The notes under the pieces were generated by a model. The model was not told where the DNA came from. It did no database searches and worked only from the letters and a program-made list of their open reading frames with translations. This document shows, one piece after another, positions 1 through 9,805 of a stretch of DNA of 64,000 bases. Positions within the stretch are counted from its first letter, which is position 1, and each line of letters starts with the position of its first letter. Where the stretch lies: positions 1 through 64,000 of the forward strand of contig CADCBO010000002.1 in assembly GCA_902799685.1 (NCBI GenBank), written 5' to 3'. Position numbers and translations under genes: made by a program. The DNA is from an uncultured Bacteroidales bacterium. Lineage in GTDB: Bacteria > Bacteroidota > Bacteroidia > Bacteroidales > Bacteroidaceae.

Positions 1-2922
1 ATCTCCTTGGTTGGCAAGTATAAGGCCATCCTTGTCAATGGAGTAACGACCCATCATGCAGCCCACAGCATAACTGATAAGTTGCTTCATGATTACGTCC
101 GGGTGCCAAACTATTTGGTTGTCCTCTATGGATATTTCTCCTTGCTGCAGTATTGTTATTTCGTCCAGTGGCACATTCGGAGTGAGTTCATCATGCAGGC
201 CGTATATATCTATGAATTGGCGGTTAAGCTCCTCTTCATTGGAGTGGAGCTCATAAAAAGCCTGTGTCCAAGCTGCTATGTATTCATCATAGAGAACTTT
301 TATTGATTCTGTTGGATCACGCAGTATAGCTTCTTCTCCTTCTTCAGTTGTATCATAAATTGCTCTTCCTGTCAATAATGGATGAGTTCCAAAATCCCAA
401 GAAGTCTCGTGGGCATCCCAATCGTTTTTAGATAATTCAATTATATGGTTGGTAATATCTGTAATAATGTCACTGTTATTTACAACATATGGTAAATTAA
501 ATACTTCTGCTATGTTAGTATTATAAGTGGGATTCAGTATTTTAAGTATTTCTACCACTACTTTTGTATTTAAAAAAGCAAGAATATATGGAAGCTGATT
601 TAAGCACTCACGCTTTATCACAATAGTGGGTGCTGCTTTATTAAACAAACAGTCATTAGGCAGTATCCTAAATCCTGTGCCGCCACTGGAAATAAGATTC
701 CATGTTATTCCATCTCTATACCACAAGTATTCATCTTGTATTCTTGCGACAGGATTTGTTTTATAATCATTTCTAGCTTCTTCTGACCAATTAATAACAT
801 CAATAATGTTACCATACCACTTTCTGTAAGGTCCGCCCTTCGCTATAGGAACCCATTTATTACCTTTTCCAGAATCAGATAATGACACTTCCCAAAACAA
901 TCGTAGGTATTTATTGTTGTCACCTGTTATATTCTGGCCATCAGATATTCCAATTGAGTCAATCTTTTCTTCGTGAAATAAATCCACATAGTGAGAGCTA
1001 ACCCAATATCCAATAACAGAGCCTGGTATTCTTTCAAAATTATTTTGGTTCACATTAGGATAATAGATGTCGGGATTATGGCTAATAAGCGAGGTTATAA
1101 AGAGTTGTTCCTTGTCGTTGCAGTTTCTTCCTTCAACAAGGCGAAAATATATTCCATTAATGATAGGAGAATAATTGTTAGATATAATAAAAGATGCATT
1201 TTGGACTACTTCTCCAGATAGCTCATCAAATGTTCTTGGACCTAAATGGAGCAAAGAATCAATATGATAATGATCAATAATGGTATTTCTCAGTTCCTCA
1301 AATGAAGAAAGGAACATCCATGCATGCATATTAATCATTCCATACTTTCCCTTTTCTGTGAGTCTATCAATGGCAAGTATCATGAATGTTGAAAATAGAT
1401 CTGCTTTTCCTTCCTCATAGTTTCTTTTTACATAATTGGAGAGTGCAGTATTCATGTTTCCACAACCCATATATGGTGGATTCATCACCACAGTAGCATA
1501 CTTCTCTGTAAGTGCTAAAATTATCCGCATATATGGCATTAGTGACTTTATTCCTTCAGGAACAACTTCACTGTTCTCATATTCCTCCATTCTTACCATA
1601 ATAGCGTTGCGTGTGGCTTCTGATAGTTTGAACTTCATGATACTACCCAGGTTGTGAGCTTGGTTCATCAGTTCAATAGCATCAGTTATTTCCTGTACCA
1701 TCTTCTGGTTTCCACCCAGCAGGAAATGGGGCAGTGTGTCACGCAGTTCTTCGTGGTATGTATACGGCTCCGGCATATCCAGTACACGCGGCATGATATG
1801 CGCATCAGCAAAGCTGCTGTCCTTCTGACAGGCCTTAAGCAGCAAGGCAAATTGTGCCAGCTGCTTGGCACGTGTATCAATATCTACACCGGTCAAATTG
1901 TATTTGAATATACCTTCTACGGCTTGTTTACGGCTGTAACCTTCCTCCATGTAGATGTCATAGAGTAAGTCAAAGCACTCATTCAGTATATGGCCAGAAC
2001 CACATGATAGGTCGGCGCAGGTTAGTTTGTGTATATCGTCAAACTTGAATATGGCGTCATCAGGTGTGGGCTGCTCTGGCTCCACCAGATATTTCATTTT
2101 TTCACGGATGCTGCTGTATGGATTGTTGTCCAGGTATATACGGCCTACGGTATTCTGAACCATATACTTCACAATCCAGTTAGGAGTAAAGATCTGGGTG
2201 GCTGCCGGTATATCGTCAGCCTCCATCTTTCCCTTCTTGGCAAACACTTCATCCTTCTTTTCAGATATATAGAACTGATACAGCCAGCCAATCAGCTCAG
2301 GTGATTTGTAATCCTCCTCGGCTATAAAGTCGGTGTGATTAATCAGATCTATAAATCCTCCATCTGCCAGGATGTTTGCGGGCAATAGTAGTTCTGTGTA
2401 GTCACTGATGTGACCAAAGCAGCTGTTAATTACAGGATTCTGGTGGCAGAATGCCACAATGAGTATCTGGAACTGCTCGGCCGTTTGGCTGTCATCATCC
2501 AGCAGCTGGTTCAGCTTACGTTCCTCATATTCATTCAGTACAGGTGTACGGCCTTGTCTGGCCTCTGTAACCAGTAATGGAACATGTACGCCATCACTTT
2601 CATATTGCAGTATGGGTGGTATCAGACCGTTTTTGACCATAATACGTATGGCCATCAAACGGTTGAACCAAGTGTAGGCAGCTTCCTCTGCAATCTCTTT
2701 CATCCCATGGCTCTTGATAGCACGGTTCAGTGATTGCCATTTATCGTAGAAATCTTCCGGAACGACATCACCCATAAACGTAGCACCACCAGTAAAGAGT
2801 TGTGGCTCTTCGGTAGGCGTACCATTTGCCTCAAATCCAAGTGCTGTCAGGCGGTGGGCCACCCCCTGCATCAATATGTTTCTGGCTTCAGCTGCAAATC
2901 GTTTAAGTCTAGTCGTATCCAT
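1..2922 (-). CDS. pglX: BREX adenine-specific DNA methyltransferase PglX (3' end outside window)
   Basis: Partial gene: 974 codons are open from the ATG at 2922 to the window edge, so the C-terminus is missing (family members are usually about 1,200 residues). PglX methylates adenine at the BREX recognition site and marks self DNA. I translated this frame by hand. A SAM-binding motif I (ADLSCGSGH) falls near residue 300 and the amino-methyltransferase motif IV (NPPY) begins at about residue 481. The start MDTTRLKRFAAEA is typical of the family. It lies 26 bp downstream of brxC on the same strand and is the fourth gene of the operon. In type I BREX the next genes are pglZ and brxL, which would lie to the left of the window. 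No frameshift is seen in the visible part. Confidence 0.93.
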   Translation of the reverse strand, partial: MDTTRLKRFAAEARNILMQGVAHRLTALGFEANGTPTEEPQLFTGGATFMGDVVPEDFYDKWQSLNRAIKSHGMKEIAEEAAYTWFNRLMAIRIMVKNGLIPPILQYESDGVHVPLLVTEARQGRTPVLNEYEERKLNQLLDDDSQTAEQFQILIVAFCHQNPVINSCFGHISDYTELLLPANILADGGFIDLINHTDFIAEEDYKSPELIGWLYQFYISEKKDEVFAKKGKMEADDIPAATQIFTPNWIVKYMVQNTVGRIYLDNNPYSSIREKMKYLVEPEQPTPDDAIFKFDDIHKLTCADLSCGSGHILNECFDLLYDIYMEEGYSRKQAVEGIFKYNLTGVDIDTRAKQLAQFALLLKACQKDSSFADAHIMPRVLDMPEPYTYHEELRDTLPHFLLGGNQKMVQEITDAIELMNQAHNLGSIMKFKLSEATRNAIMVRMEEYENSEVVPEGIKSLMPYMRIILALTEKYATVVMNPPYMGCGNMNTALSNYVKRNYEEGKADLFSTFMILAIDRLTEKGKYGMINMHAWMFLSSFEELRNTIIDHYHIDSLLHLGPRTFDELSGEVVQNASFIISNNYSPIINGIYFRLVEGRNCNDKEQLFITSLISHNPDIYYPNVNQNNFERIPGSVIGYWVSSHYVDLFHEEKIDSIGISDGQNITGDNNKYLRLFWEVSLSDSGKGNKWVPIAKGGPYRKWYGNIIDVINWSEEARNDYKTNPVARIQDEYLWYRDGITWNLISSGGTGFRILPNDCLFNKAAPTIVIKRECLNQLPYILAFLNTKVVVEILKILNPTYNTNIAEVFNLPYVVNNSDIITDITNHIIELSKNDWDAHETSWDFGTHPLLTGRAIYDTTEEGEEAILRDPTESIKVLYDEYIAAWTQAFYELHSNEEELNRQFIDIYGLHDELTPNVPLDEITILQQGEISIEDNQIVWHPDVIMKQLISYAVGCMMGRYSIDKDGLILANQGD

Positions 2923-2948
2923 AGATAATCCTCTGTCTGTGTTATTCG

Positions 2949-5900
2949 TTAGCTTACAATAATATCAGTCTTACCATCCAGATGCTGCATCAATTCATTC
3001 TTAAGTGACTGCAAGTAGCTATCCACATCTTTCTCAGTCTTAAGTGGCGTCAAAGTATGGGTATGTAACTGTACAACTTTCTTTCTGCGCTGTTCTGTTT
3101 GATCTTTAGGCCTTAAATCATCAATCAGTTTTATCTGCTGCTGGAGATAGTCTGTTGTGTCAGCATTTGCCTGCAGTGCAAAGAAGTTGTTTGAACTCTT
3201 CTTCTTGATGATAGTTGCATCAATGTCGGCCACCTTATCACGTGATACTTGGGCGCTGTCAGCGTATTGCAGCAGTTCCTCATGCACAGCGTAATACTTT
3301 TCTTCAATAACCTTGTACAGTTTTTCCTTCTTTTCTTTCAGGAGTCCATCAAGTGTCCTGAACAGTTTGGTATAAGAGGGCATACTGTTCCAAGGCTCCT
3401 CATCAAGATTGATAGCCTTTAGAGCCTTAACTGATTCCTGGTGCTCATCACTCAGGAATGTAAAGTTGTCTCTATTATCGTCAATGAACTTGCGTATCAT
3501 TTCATAACGGTCAAACTGGTCGTTATGGAATGTATTGATGTTCTTACATCTGTCAAACAGTTCACTTGCTGTATCCTTGGCAGCGATAATAGTCTCAAAG
3601 AACGTCAGGTCCTGCCTAATGGTAAGCCATTGCTCCATCAGGGTTATTGCCTCGTCAATCACATGGGCAAACGGGCAACCGTTTATCTTACGTGACAGTT
3701 CACGATAGTTCTTGAGCAGTTTATTCAGAGCGCTGTCATCAGTTTCCTTACAGTTACGGAACAGCTCCGTGCTGTCATTACTGCCCTTAACGGTCATCAC
3801 ATTGAATATGTGCTTCCATGCTTCAATAAAGCTGTTCAGCACATCCTGTGATATAGCCTTTGCTTTCTCTATTGTGAACTTCTGTGAGTCTCTTACAATG
3901 TTACGGGCAGCCTCCTCACGTGATACGTTCGGATTGTTGTTGTAATTGTAAGCATACTGGTGGCGGCGTACCAACTCATTCAGGTAGTAGATGGTGGCAA
4001 ACTCACTCCAGCCATATGGCACCTTAGCAAATTGTCTTATAACATCGGCCACAGTAACATCATGCGGCTGGCGGTCAAGCCAATCTTTGATCTTTTTCTC
4101 CGGCTGTGATAGCGGCATATCAGGTAGAGTTCCATCAACTGCACGCCGCATCTTGGATGATAGTTCGCTCTGTGATTTCGGCGTTTCAGCCTTATTAACC
4201 AGCTGAGCAAACTCATAGAGGTTATCCAGGTGCTTATTCAGGAGAGTCTTATAACGCTCGGCCTTCTTTGCTGTACCGGTATCTGAGAGTGATAATACAT
4301 TGCATGATGAAATAACCGGGCAGGTATCAAGTATCTGCTGGAACTGGGGCTTAATCTCTTTATCATACAGATCTCTTGCCCTCTGGCTGAATATCATCTT
4401 GGTGCGCTGGCGCTCCTCGCTTATGGCTGGCTCCTGGGCAAAACGCTGTACGCGGCAATAGTAAAGGAAATTAGCCTTGAGTTCCTGGTTATCTTTGAAC
4501 AGTGGGTACAAGAAATAAACCAGGTGCGTACTCTGTGGCGTGTTGTTCAGAGAGAACGCATACTGGTCAGCCGAGTCTGTGGGCGCATTGGTTATGAAAT
4601 CTACATAAACATCCGCATTGTTACTCAAATATGCACGGCCGTCAATATTGATTCCTACGCTGAATGAGCGGGTAGCAAATGTCTCTTTGTTTGATGGGTT
4701 GCCAAAATAGTCAAAGAAAATCTTCCTCAACTCATCACAGTAGGTATTGCTATCTACCTGCTGGTTCTTGATAATCTGAGCAACCTTTGATTCCTCCTCA
4801 GTAAAGAACTCATATATCTCACTGCCGGTATCGGTCTTAACCTTACGGATAACGGCCTTGTCAATCAGATAGGCAATAACAGCTGCCACATCCTGCTTGA
4901 TTGCTGCCTTACTGGCATCAATCTTGGTCATCAGCAGAGTAACCACGTTGTCGATGGTAGCAGAGAACTGTTGCTTGTCTTCCTCCTTAAGGTTGCAGAC
5001 CATAAACAATACGTATGCTACGCGGCGGTAGAAACTCTGTTTCTTCTCATCATCAATAATCTCCAGAGCCTGGCGTGCATTCTCAAAAGCACGCTGTCCC
5101 AGATGCTGCATGGAGCCCTGGAACATTGCTCCGTAGAACTTATCAAACGGGATGAATTCACCCACTTCCATTTCCTGTGTCTCCTTGGCAATTGAGTAGG
5201 TGATATTAATCAGTGAACGTTCGTTACCCTTTACCTGTTTATCCACAAAGTTCATGCTCTCAAAAGAGTCCAGGACTTTCTTGATAAGCTGGAACTGATA
5301 GGGTACAAACGGATAGTATGCAGCAAAGTTATCCTTGTCAGTATATGTCTTATATGAACTAGGCAGCACAAACTGGGCATCCAGTTTGGCCTTGTCTTTC
5401 TCATACAGTTTTGCCAGTTCAATCTCAACTTCGCCCTTCTTATCAAGAATACGTTTCTGAGTAATGTATTCAGGTGATGTTCCCTGCAGTGATGCACGTA
5501 CTTCAAAGCGGCCCAGAATCTTTCCAATCTCATCCTCCGGATTTGAAGAGCTGCCGCCTGCATTAGACACAACCTCCTCAAGTGTCTGTTGTGCAGTACA
5601 TGCAATCCAAACCTTTGATTCACAAACCTCATCCAGTCTCTTTACAAGTGACTGCAGTTGCAGCAGCAGGTCGCGGTGCTGGCCGATAAACTGACTAACC
5701 TCATCCACAAAGAACAGCAGTCTAAAGTTATTGGAACCTTGTTTATCTACATACTCCTTCAGTTCTGCAGCAAAAGCCTCAACAGAAACGTTGATGTCAT
5801 TGTTGCTAATCTTGTTGCGTATTACGTCAATGGCCAACTTTGGATCAACCTCACTGGCCATCTCCAGTGCCATATCCAGACGACCGGCAGCAAAGCGTGA

Positions 5901-6533
5901 AATGTTGCGTTCCCAGTCATATCCCTTGCTCTTGACATAATCTTTGAATTCCTCAAACTTGCCGTCATCATCAAGAGCCTTCTCCAGATACTGAGCCAGT
6001 GCCAGGTTAATAGAGTTGTATCCACGGCGGGCATTCAACTGGTTCCAGAATATGGTAGTAAAGGCCAGTGCCTGGTTTGAATTGGCGTCGTGCACATCAC
6101 CAATGTTGAACATGACCATCTTAATGGTGGCCTGGGTAGAGTACCACTTCTTCAGGGCCTTGACCTCAGACATTGATACGCCATAGTCGTCCAGTTTTGT
6201 CATGCCGCCCTTTGATGAGTGAACAATATCCTCAATTGCATCTTCCAGTCGCATGAATGCCAATTCGCTGTAATGTGGATCCAGGCAATAGCTCACGTAT
6301 TTCAAGAAGTGAGATTTACCGGTTCCAAAGTAACCGTTAATCCAAATTCCAACGTGACTGCCTTGATTCTGCTTGATGTTCAGGAGTATGTTATAGAGAT
6401 TAATCACAATCTCTTCAGTAAACACATACTCAACAATTTCAGTCATTACGGTTTCCTCTGTAAGGTCAGAGGCGCTTACTGCAGGATTGACTTTCCTGTC
6501 TAGTCCTTTCTCGTAAAGGTCTTTAAACTTCAT
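2949..6533 (-). CDS. brxC: BREX P-loop ATPase BrxC
   Basis: BrxC is the large AAA-like ATPase of type I BREX, needed for phage exclusion and for methylation. The 1,194-residue product has the usual family length. Its start (MKFKDLYEKGLDRKVNPAV) resembles BrxC/PglY proteins, and a Walker A motif GYFGTGKS sits at residues 67-74. It is preceded by brxB (11 bp gap) and followed by pglX (26 bp gap), all on the minus strand, so it is very probably co-transcribed. The frame is uninterrupted. Function is assigned from family and gene order; the ATPase motif is directly visible. Confidence 0.95.
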   Translation of the reverse strand: MKFKDLYEKGLDRKVNPAVSASDLTEETVMTEIVEYVFTEEIVINLYNILLNIKQNQGSHVGIWINGYFGTGKSHFLKYVSYCLDPHYSELAFMRLEDAIEDIVHSSKGGMTKLDDYGVSMSEVKALKKWYSTQATIKMVMFNIGDVHDANSNQALAFTTIFWNQLNARRGYNSINLALAQYLEKALDDDGKFEEFKDYVKSKGYDWERNISRFAAGRLDMALEMASEVDPKLAIDVIRNKISNNDINVSVEAFAAELKEYVDKQGSNNFRLLFFVDEVSQFIGQHRDLLLQLQSLVKRLDEVCESKVWIACTAQQTLEEVVSNAGGSSSNPEDEIGKILGRFEVRASLQGTSPEYITQKRILDKKGEVEIELAKLYEKDKAKLDAQFVLPSSYKTYTDKDNFAAYYPFVPYQFQLIKKVLDSFESMNFVDKQVKGNERSLINITYSIAKETQEMEVGEFIPFDKFYGAMFQGSMQHLGQRAFENARQALEIIDDEKKQSFYRRVAYVLFMVCNLKEEDKQQFSATIDNVVTLLMTKIDASKAAIKQDVAAVIAYLIDKAVIRKVKTDTGSEIYEFFTEEESKVAQIIKNQQVDSNTYCDELRKIFFDYFGNPSNKETFATRSFSVGINIDGRAYLSNNADVYVDFITNAPTDSADQYAFSLNNTPQSTHLVYFLYPLFKDNQELKANFLYYCRVQRFAQEPAISEERQRTKMIFSQRARDLYDKEIKPQFQQILDTCPVISSCNVLSLSDTGTAKKAERYKTLLNKHLDNLYEFAQLVNKAETPKSQSELSSKMRRAVDGTLPDMPLSQPEKKIKDWLDRQPHDVTVADVIRQFAKVPYGWSEFATIYYLNELVRRHQYAYNYNNNPNVSREEAARNIVRDSQKFTIEKAKAISQDVLNSFIEAWKHIFNVMTVKGSNDSTELFRNCKETDDSALNKLLKNYRELSRKINGCPFAHVIDEAITLMEQWLTIRQDLTFFETIIAAKDTASELFDRCKNINTFHNDQFDRYEMIRKFIDDNRDNFTFLSDEHQESVKALKAINLDEEPWNSMPSYTKLFRTLDGLLKEKKEKLYKVIEEKYYAVHEELLQYADSAQVSRDKVADIDATIIKKKSSNNFFALQANADTTDYLQQQIKLIDDLRPKDQTEQRRKKVVQLHTHTLTPLKTEKDVDSYLQSLKNELMQHLDGKTDIIVS

Positions 6534-6544
6534 ATCTGGAGGTT

Positions 6545-7153
6545 TTATTTGTTCAACAATAGAATAGCACGGTATGTGTGGGCATCTTCCAGCGTATCAA
6601 ACAGTGAGAAAGAGTTGCCCTCCTGATGTCCCGGGTAGAACAGGATAATCCTGTAACTTGACGGGTCATTATACTTCTCATATCGTGTCAGGAACACATT
6701 AGTCCGTATATACGGGAACATCTTGCCAATACCATGAATAAATACATAAGGAGTCTTAAGCTCCGTATTCTGTCTCTTGTGTTCCAGAATACAATCACGT
6801 ACAAACATCATGAACCCGTCAGAGTTAGCCTCGGCCGTCAGTTCCTTAGTAACCATCTCCGGCTGGGTCTTATCTTCCTCAAGAGTGTCATCCAGTAGAG
6901 AATTGTCCCCAAACTTCTCCTTCCTAAGGTAGTCACAGAACACCTGGAATAGATCCAGTTCCAAAGCATTCACAAAGTTCGTGGGCCTCTCCAGCTTTTT
7001 CTTAAACTCCTGTATCTGCTGCCGTATATCATACTCATTCACGGCAGGGTACTGGTATATGTAATAGTTGTAGAAAAGGTTACCACTCTTCTCATCCTGG
7101 AATGATGCAGAGCATAGATAATCATACAGCTGTTCAATAGACATTCCCTTCAT
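6545..7153 (-). CDS. brxB: BREX protein BrxB (DUF1788)
   Basis: A protein of 202 residues with the length and sequence character of the DUF1788/BrxB family, a conserved small BREX component whose biochemical role is not settled. The start overlaps the brxA stop by 4 bp, which suggests translational coupling, and the gene ends 11 bp before brxC. I recognise no catalytic motif, so the call rests on family resemblance and its exact position in a brxA-brxB-brxC-pglX order. Confidence 0.92.
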   Translation of the reverse strand: MKGMSIEQLYDYLCSASFQDEKSGNLFYNYYIYQYPAVNEYDIRQQIQEFKKKLERPTNFVNALELDLFQVFCDYLRKEKFGDNSLLDDTLEEDKTQPEMVTKELTAEANSDGFMMFVRDCILEHKRQNTELKTPYVFIHGIGKMFPYIRTNVFLTRYEKYNDPSSYRIILFYPGHQEGNSFSLFDTLEDAHTYRAILLLNK

Positions 7154-7782
7154 GACAGTTTCTCCTTTATAGCGTTAATCTCATAAGGCAAGAGCAGCAA
7201 GGCCTCAAGGAACCAAGTCTCACCCGAGAGAAAATAATATGCAAGCTCACTATCGTCCGGATGAACAGCCTGCAGTTGGTTGGTCTTTTCAGTCAGTAGC
7301 CCTGTCTGACGGAGGTAAGTTAGATATTGAGTAGCACAACGGTCTTTAGTATTGTCAGACCAGCTGTCAACAAACTCATCGCGCCCTGCAATCTCATTCA
7401 GTTCCATCATCAAATCAGACTTAAGTAGGGTGTGATCAATTGAATTCCAATGCTTGATAGTAACATTAAGATGGAAATCAAACACTAGTTTGTAAGTCTT
7501 CAGGATTGCATAGAACAGTCCGGCACGCTTGCTTTCTTCACTCCAGCCCTTCCAAGCTTCCCAAAAACTATAAGGAACAGACTGAAACCTTCTCTTAAAT
7601 TCAAGTATGAACGTGCGTCTTGCCTTGCGATTATTGACTTGCAGTATTCGGTTCTCCTCAACTTCATCCTTGAGCAGCTTATCCGCATCTGGATCCATCA
7701 ACAAAGGCAGTACGCGCTCAAACTCATAAAAAAGGAATGAGCACCCTGTTATTGCTGCACTATATGGACTTTCAATCTTCAT
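7150..7782 (-). CDS. brxA: BREX protein BrxA (DUF1819)
   Basis: First gene of the BREX operon, 210 residues, matching the DUF1819/BrxA family in length and in the start MKIESPYSAAITGCSFLFYE. BrxA homologues are small DNA-binding proteins associated with BREX function. It overlaps brxB by 4 bp. The start at 7782 lies only about 10 bases downstream of a T-run that follows a long hairpin on the same strand, so expression of the whole operon may have to read through a terminator-like structure. The Shine-Dalgarno sequence is weak, as is usual in Bacteroidetes. Confidence 0.93.
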   Translation of the reverse strand: MKIESPYSAAITGCSFLFYEFERVLPLLMDPDADKLLKDEVEENRILQVNNRKARRTFILEFKRRFQSVPYSFWEAWKGWSEESKRAGLFYAILKTYKLVFDFHLNVTIKHWNSIDHTLLKSDLMMELNEIAGRDEFVDSWSDNTKDRCATQYLTYLRQTGLLTEKTNQLQAVHPDDSELAYYFLSGETWFLEALLLLPYEINAIKEKLS

Positions 7783-7787
7783 CTATA

Positions 7788-7859
7788 ACAAAAAAGAACA
7801 TCCCTCAACAGTGTCTCGACAGGCGACCAAGCCCTTATTACACTGTGAGGGAGTTCTTT
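7788..7859 (-). terminator. Terminator-like hairpin just upstream of brxA (possible attenuator)
   Basis: Arms at 7793-7814 and 7840-7859 are complementary over 20 pairs with two single-base bulges. The loop is about 25 nt. Read on the minus strand the stem is followed by a run of six Ts, then the brxA ATG about 10 nt later. That is the form of an intrinsic terminator placed in the leader of the operon rather than after it. It could also be the terminator of a transcript entering from upstream, shielding BREX from read-through. Confidence 0.6.
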
Positions 7860-8199
7860 ATAGTATTATGATTTTGCCTTTCGGCGTGGTGGTCTTTTGT
7901 CGAGCCAACATAAGCCACTCATAAGGCAGCAATAGTTGGTGACCATAAAGGTAGTAAAAGTTAGTAGTTTTAGAGGTACGCACGCATGTTTTTTTATAAA
8001 CAAATAAAAAAGCAAAGCCCACGCCTCACGCGCAGGCCAAGCCCACCGGGTCCCACCAAAGGGATAATCGACTCCATCGAATGCTTTTAAGACATGAACC
8101 CTTCAGAGGGTCACCCGGCCCAATCTAATACCATGAAAAACACAATCCTTTTCACAAACATCTAAAATCTAATACTATGAAAATCTGTAAACCATGTTT
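7860..8199. other. Intergenic region upstream of BREX with short repeats
   Basis: No convincing gene. On the plus strand two near-identical 18-mers, at 8122-8139 and 8166-8183 (one mismatch), each end in ATGAAAA; the first opens a 10-codon frame (8133-8165). Near 8058-8120 CCGGGT and ACCCGG enclose a small AACCCT/AGGGT hairpin. I found no good -7/-33 promoter pair for brxA in the minus direction, so BREX transcription may begin further upstream. Confidence 0.4.
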
Positions 8200-8502
8200 C
8201 TATCTCGGTTCAGGCATATTGTACAACCTGGGTAGGGGAGTATAAGGGAACATCAGCCTTCCATTCAGATCAGGCAACACATCGCCATCAAGTATAGGCA
8301 TGATAGTGTCTGCAAGGTAAGACTCAAGTTCCTTGATTCTCTTCTCTTCTAGAGCCTTAAGCTCTGTTGTAATCTTCTCCAGCTGCTCCAGGTTGGCACA
8401 TGCCATCTTGTACTCTTTCCAACTCCGTACAGCAACGTAGGCTAGTACCAGGCACAGTGACGCTGATACACCCATAAACAACAACCATGTTCTTTTCTTC
8501 AT
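8200..8502 (-). CDS. Small membrane-anchored coiled-coil protein, unknown function
   Basis: A 100-residue product with one N-terminal hydrophobic segment (about residues 7-25) followed by a charged, probably helical coiled-coil stretch rich in E, K and L (about residues 35-65), and a short proline-containing tail. This is the layout of a single-span inner-membrane protein with a periplasmic or cytoplasmic coiled coil. I recognise no family. It lies between the WYL regulator and brxA, all on the minus strand, and could be cargo of the element or a BREX-associated accessory gene. Confidence 0.55.
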   Translation of the reverse strand: MKKRTWLLFMGVSASLCLVLAYVAVRSWKEYKMACANLEQLEKITTELKALEEKRIKELESYLADTIMPILDGDVLPDLNGRLMFPYTPLPRLYNMPEPR

Positions 8503-8565
8503 GCTACTTAGTTTTATTTATTAGTCCTGTAAAATACGCTCGTACCTGCGTGGGCTTAATACTAT

Positions 8566-8580
8566 CGCACCTGCGTTAAT
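8566..8580. repeat. Short repeat shared with the element at 48.4 kb
   Basis: The 15-mer ATTAACGCAGGTGCG is present here on the minus strand and again at 48449-48463 on the plus strand, inside the intergenic repeat element there. A further CTGCGT core lies at about 8545. See the AATTGAGAATTG elements. Confidence 0.5.
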
Positions 8581-8620
8581 CACCTCCCTCTACACACTTC
8601 ACCAAAAGTACCATAATGCA

Positions 8621-8633
8621 GAAAATGTGAAAG
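8621..8633 (+). repeat. 13-bp motif, inverted partner at 10082-10094
   Basis: GAAAATGTGAAAG occurs here and its exact reverse complement occurs at 10082-10094, so the two copies flank the WYL regulator gene. Related ACATTTTC cores occur at about 10002 and 10040. They are candidate binding sites for the regulator, by position only. Confidence 0.4.
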
Positions 8634-8770
8634 TTCGCACACTCTATATATATGGACAGATATATAATACATAAACACTTATGTAGATATATACAACGGC
8701 CTTTTTGCCTCTATCACCGGCTTTCGGCCGCGAGTCACGGCCGCCGCTGATTTCTTCGTCTGGTCAGCCG

Positions 8771-9805
8771 TCACGCCGTCTGCCTGACGCCGCTCAGCTT
8801 CTTCCGGCAATCTAGTTTCCTGCGCTCCACCTGTCGCTCCGGATTCTCCTCTGGAACGGCCGGCATCGCCGTCCTAACTCTGTCGGCCAGCTTGCTCTTC
8901 GCCAAGTTATCCTTGGCTATTCTAAGCTGCTCCTCTATGAACTCAATCATGTACTCCTGTAGGCCTTCGCCCTCCAGTATCTCAATCTCATTCATGTAAC
9001 CTTGACAGAACCGCGCCAACTCCCTGTACCCGCAAAGACCGGCATCGAACTCCCACATTAAAGAGTCACCCATTCGTCTTACCATACGAATAGCCATCGG
9101 GTGCTCGTCAATCAGCCTGTTCTTTGCCCTCATGGTAAGCCTCAGCCTTACGTGGGTTGTTCTGTGCCCGGCAGTGCCGAACACATCCAACTTCTGCTTC
9201 TTATGGCGTTTCTCCTCACTCCAGTTCTGGTCCAGGATCTCAACCTCTCCAATCTGAGTCACCCGGAACATCTCGTTCTTCAACGTCTTGTGGTCATACG
9301 CCCACAGATAGTTGAAGTACCAGCCAAAGTCATACGGCTCAACCTTCCTGTCGCAGTATGAGTTTCTGTTGTTGCTTTCATACTGCCTCAGGATGACAAC
9401 CTTCTTCTCCTTACTTGCCTTGATTAACTTGTTCGCGTTCTCGGTAAACCTCCTCAGAAAGGGGACCTTTGTATATGCGCAGTTCTCTTTGAATTCACCT
9501 AAAACCTCATATGTGCTGCCGTTCCAGGGCTCACCTGCATCAATGTCCTTCTCCAGACAGGGGATATTCTTACCGGGCTGTAACTTGAAGAGTCTCTTGA
9601 AATCATTGGGGAATGAAACAACCCTGTAAACGCCACCATACTCTGTGCTCAATTCAAAGCCCAGACTCTTGTACAAATCAATGTAACGGTAGATTGTGCT
9701 TTTGTTTACGCCCAGCATCTTAGCCAGGTCCTCGACGTTTTTGTTCCTGTTGTAGGTCAGGTACATGAACATGGAGAATATCCTCTCCACTCGGTCTTTG
9801 TCCAT
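8771..9805 (-). CDS. WYL-domain transcriptional regulator (possible BrxR-like)
   Basis: A 344-residue regulator. An N-terminal helix-turn-helix (about residues 8-60, with LAKMLGVNKSTIYRYIDLY) is followed by a WYL-type sensor region (about residues 130-195, containing RKVEPYDFGWYFNYLWAYD) and a C-terminal extension. WYL proteins often sense nucleic acids or nucleotides, and BrxR proteins of this architecture repress BREX and other defence loci. It lies about 1 kb upstream of brxA on the same strand, so a role in BREX control is plausible but inferred; it could instead regulate the mobile element. A -7/-33 promoter is visible at 9958-9988. Confidence 0.85.
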   Translation of the reverse strand: MDKDRVERIFSMFMYLTYNRNKNVEDLAKMLGVNKSTIYRYIDLYKSLGFELSTEYGGVYRVVSFPNDFKRLFKLQPGKNIPCLEKDIDAGEPWNGSTYEVLGEFKENCAYTKVPFLRRFTENANKLIKASKEKKVVILRQYESNNRNSYCDRKVEPYDFGWYFNYLWAYDHKTLKNEMFRVTQIGEVEILDQNWSEEKRHKKQKLDVFGTAGHRTTHVRLRLTMRAKNRLIDEHPMAIRMVRRMGDSLMWEFDAGLCGYRELARFCQGYMNEIEILEGEGLQEYMIEFIEEQLRIAKDNLAKSKLADRVRTAMPAVPEENPERQVERRKLDCRKKLSGVRQTA

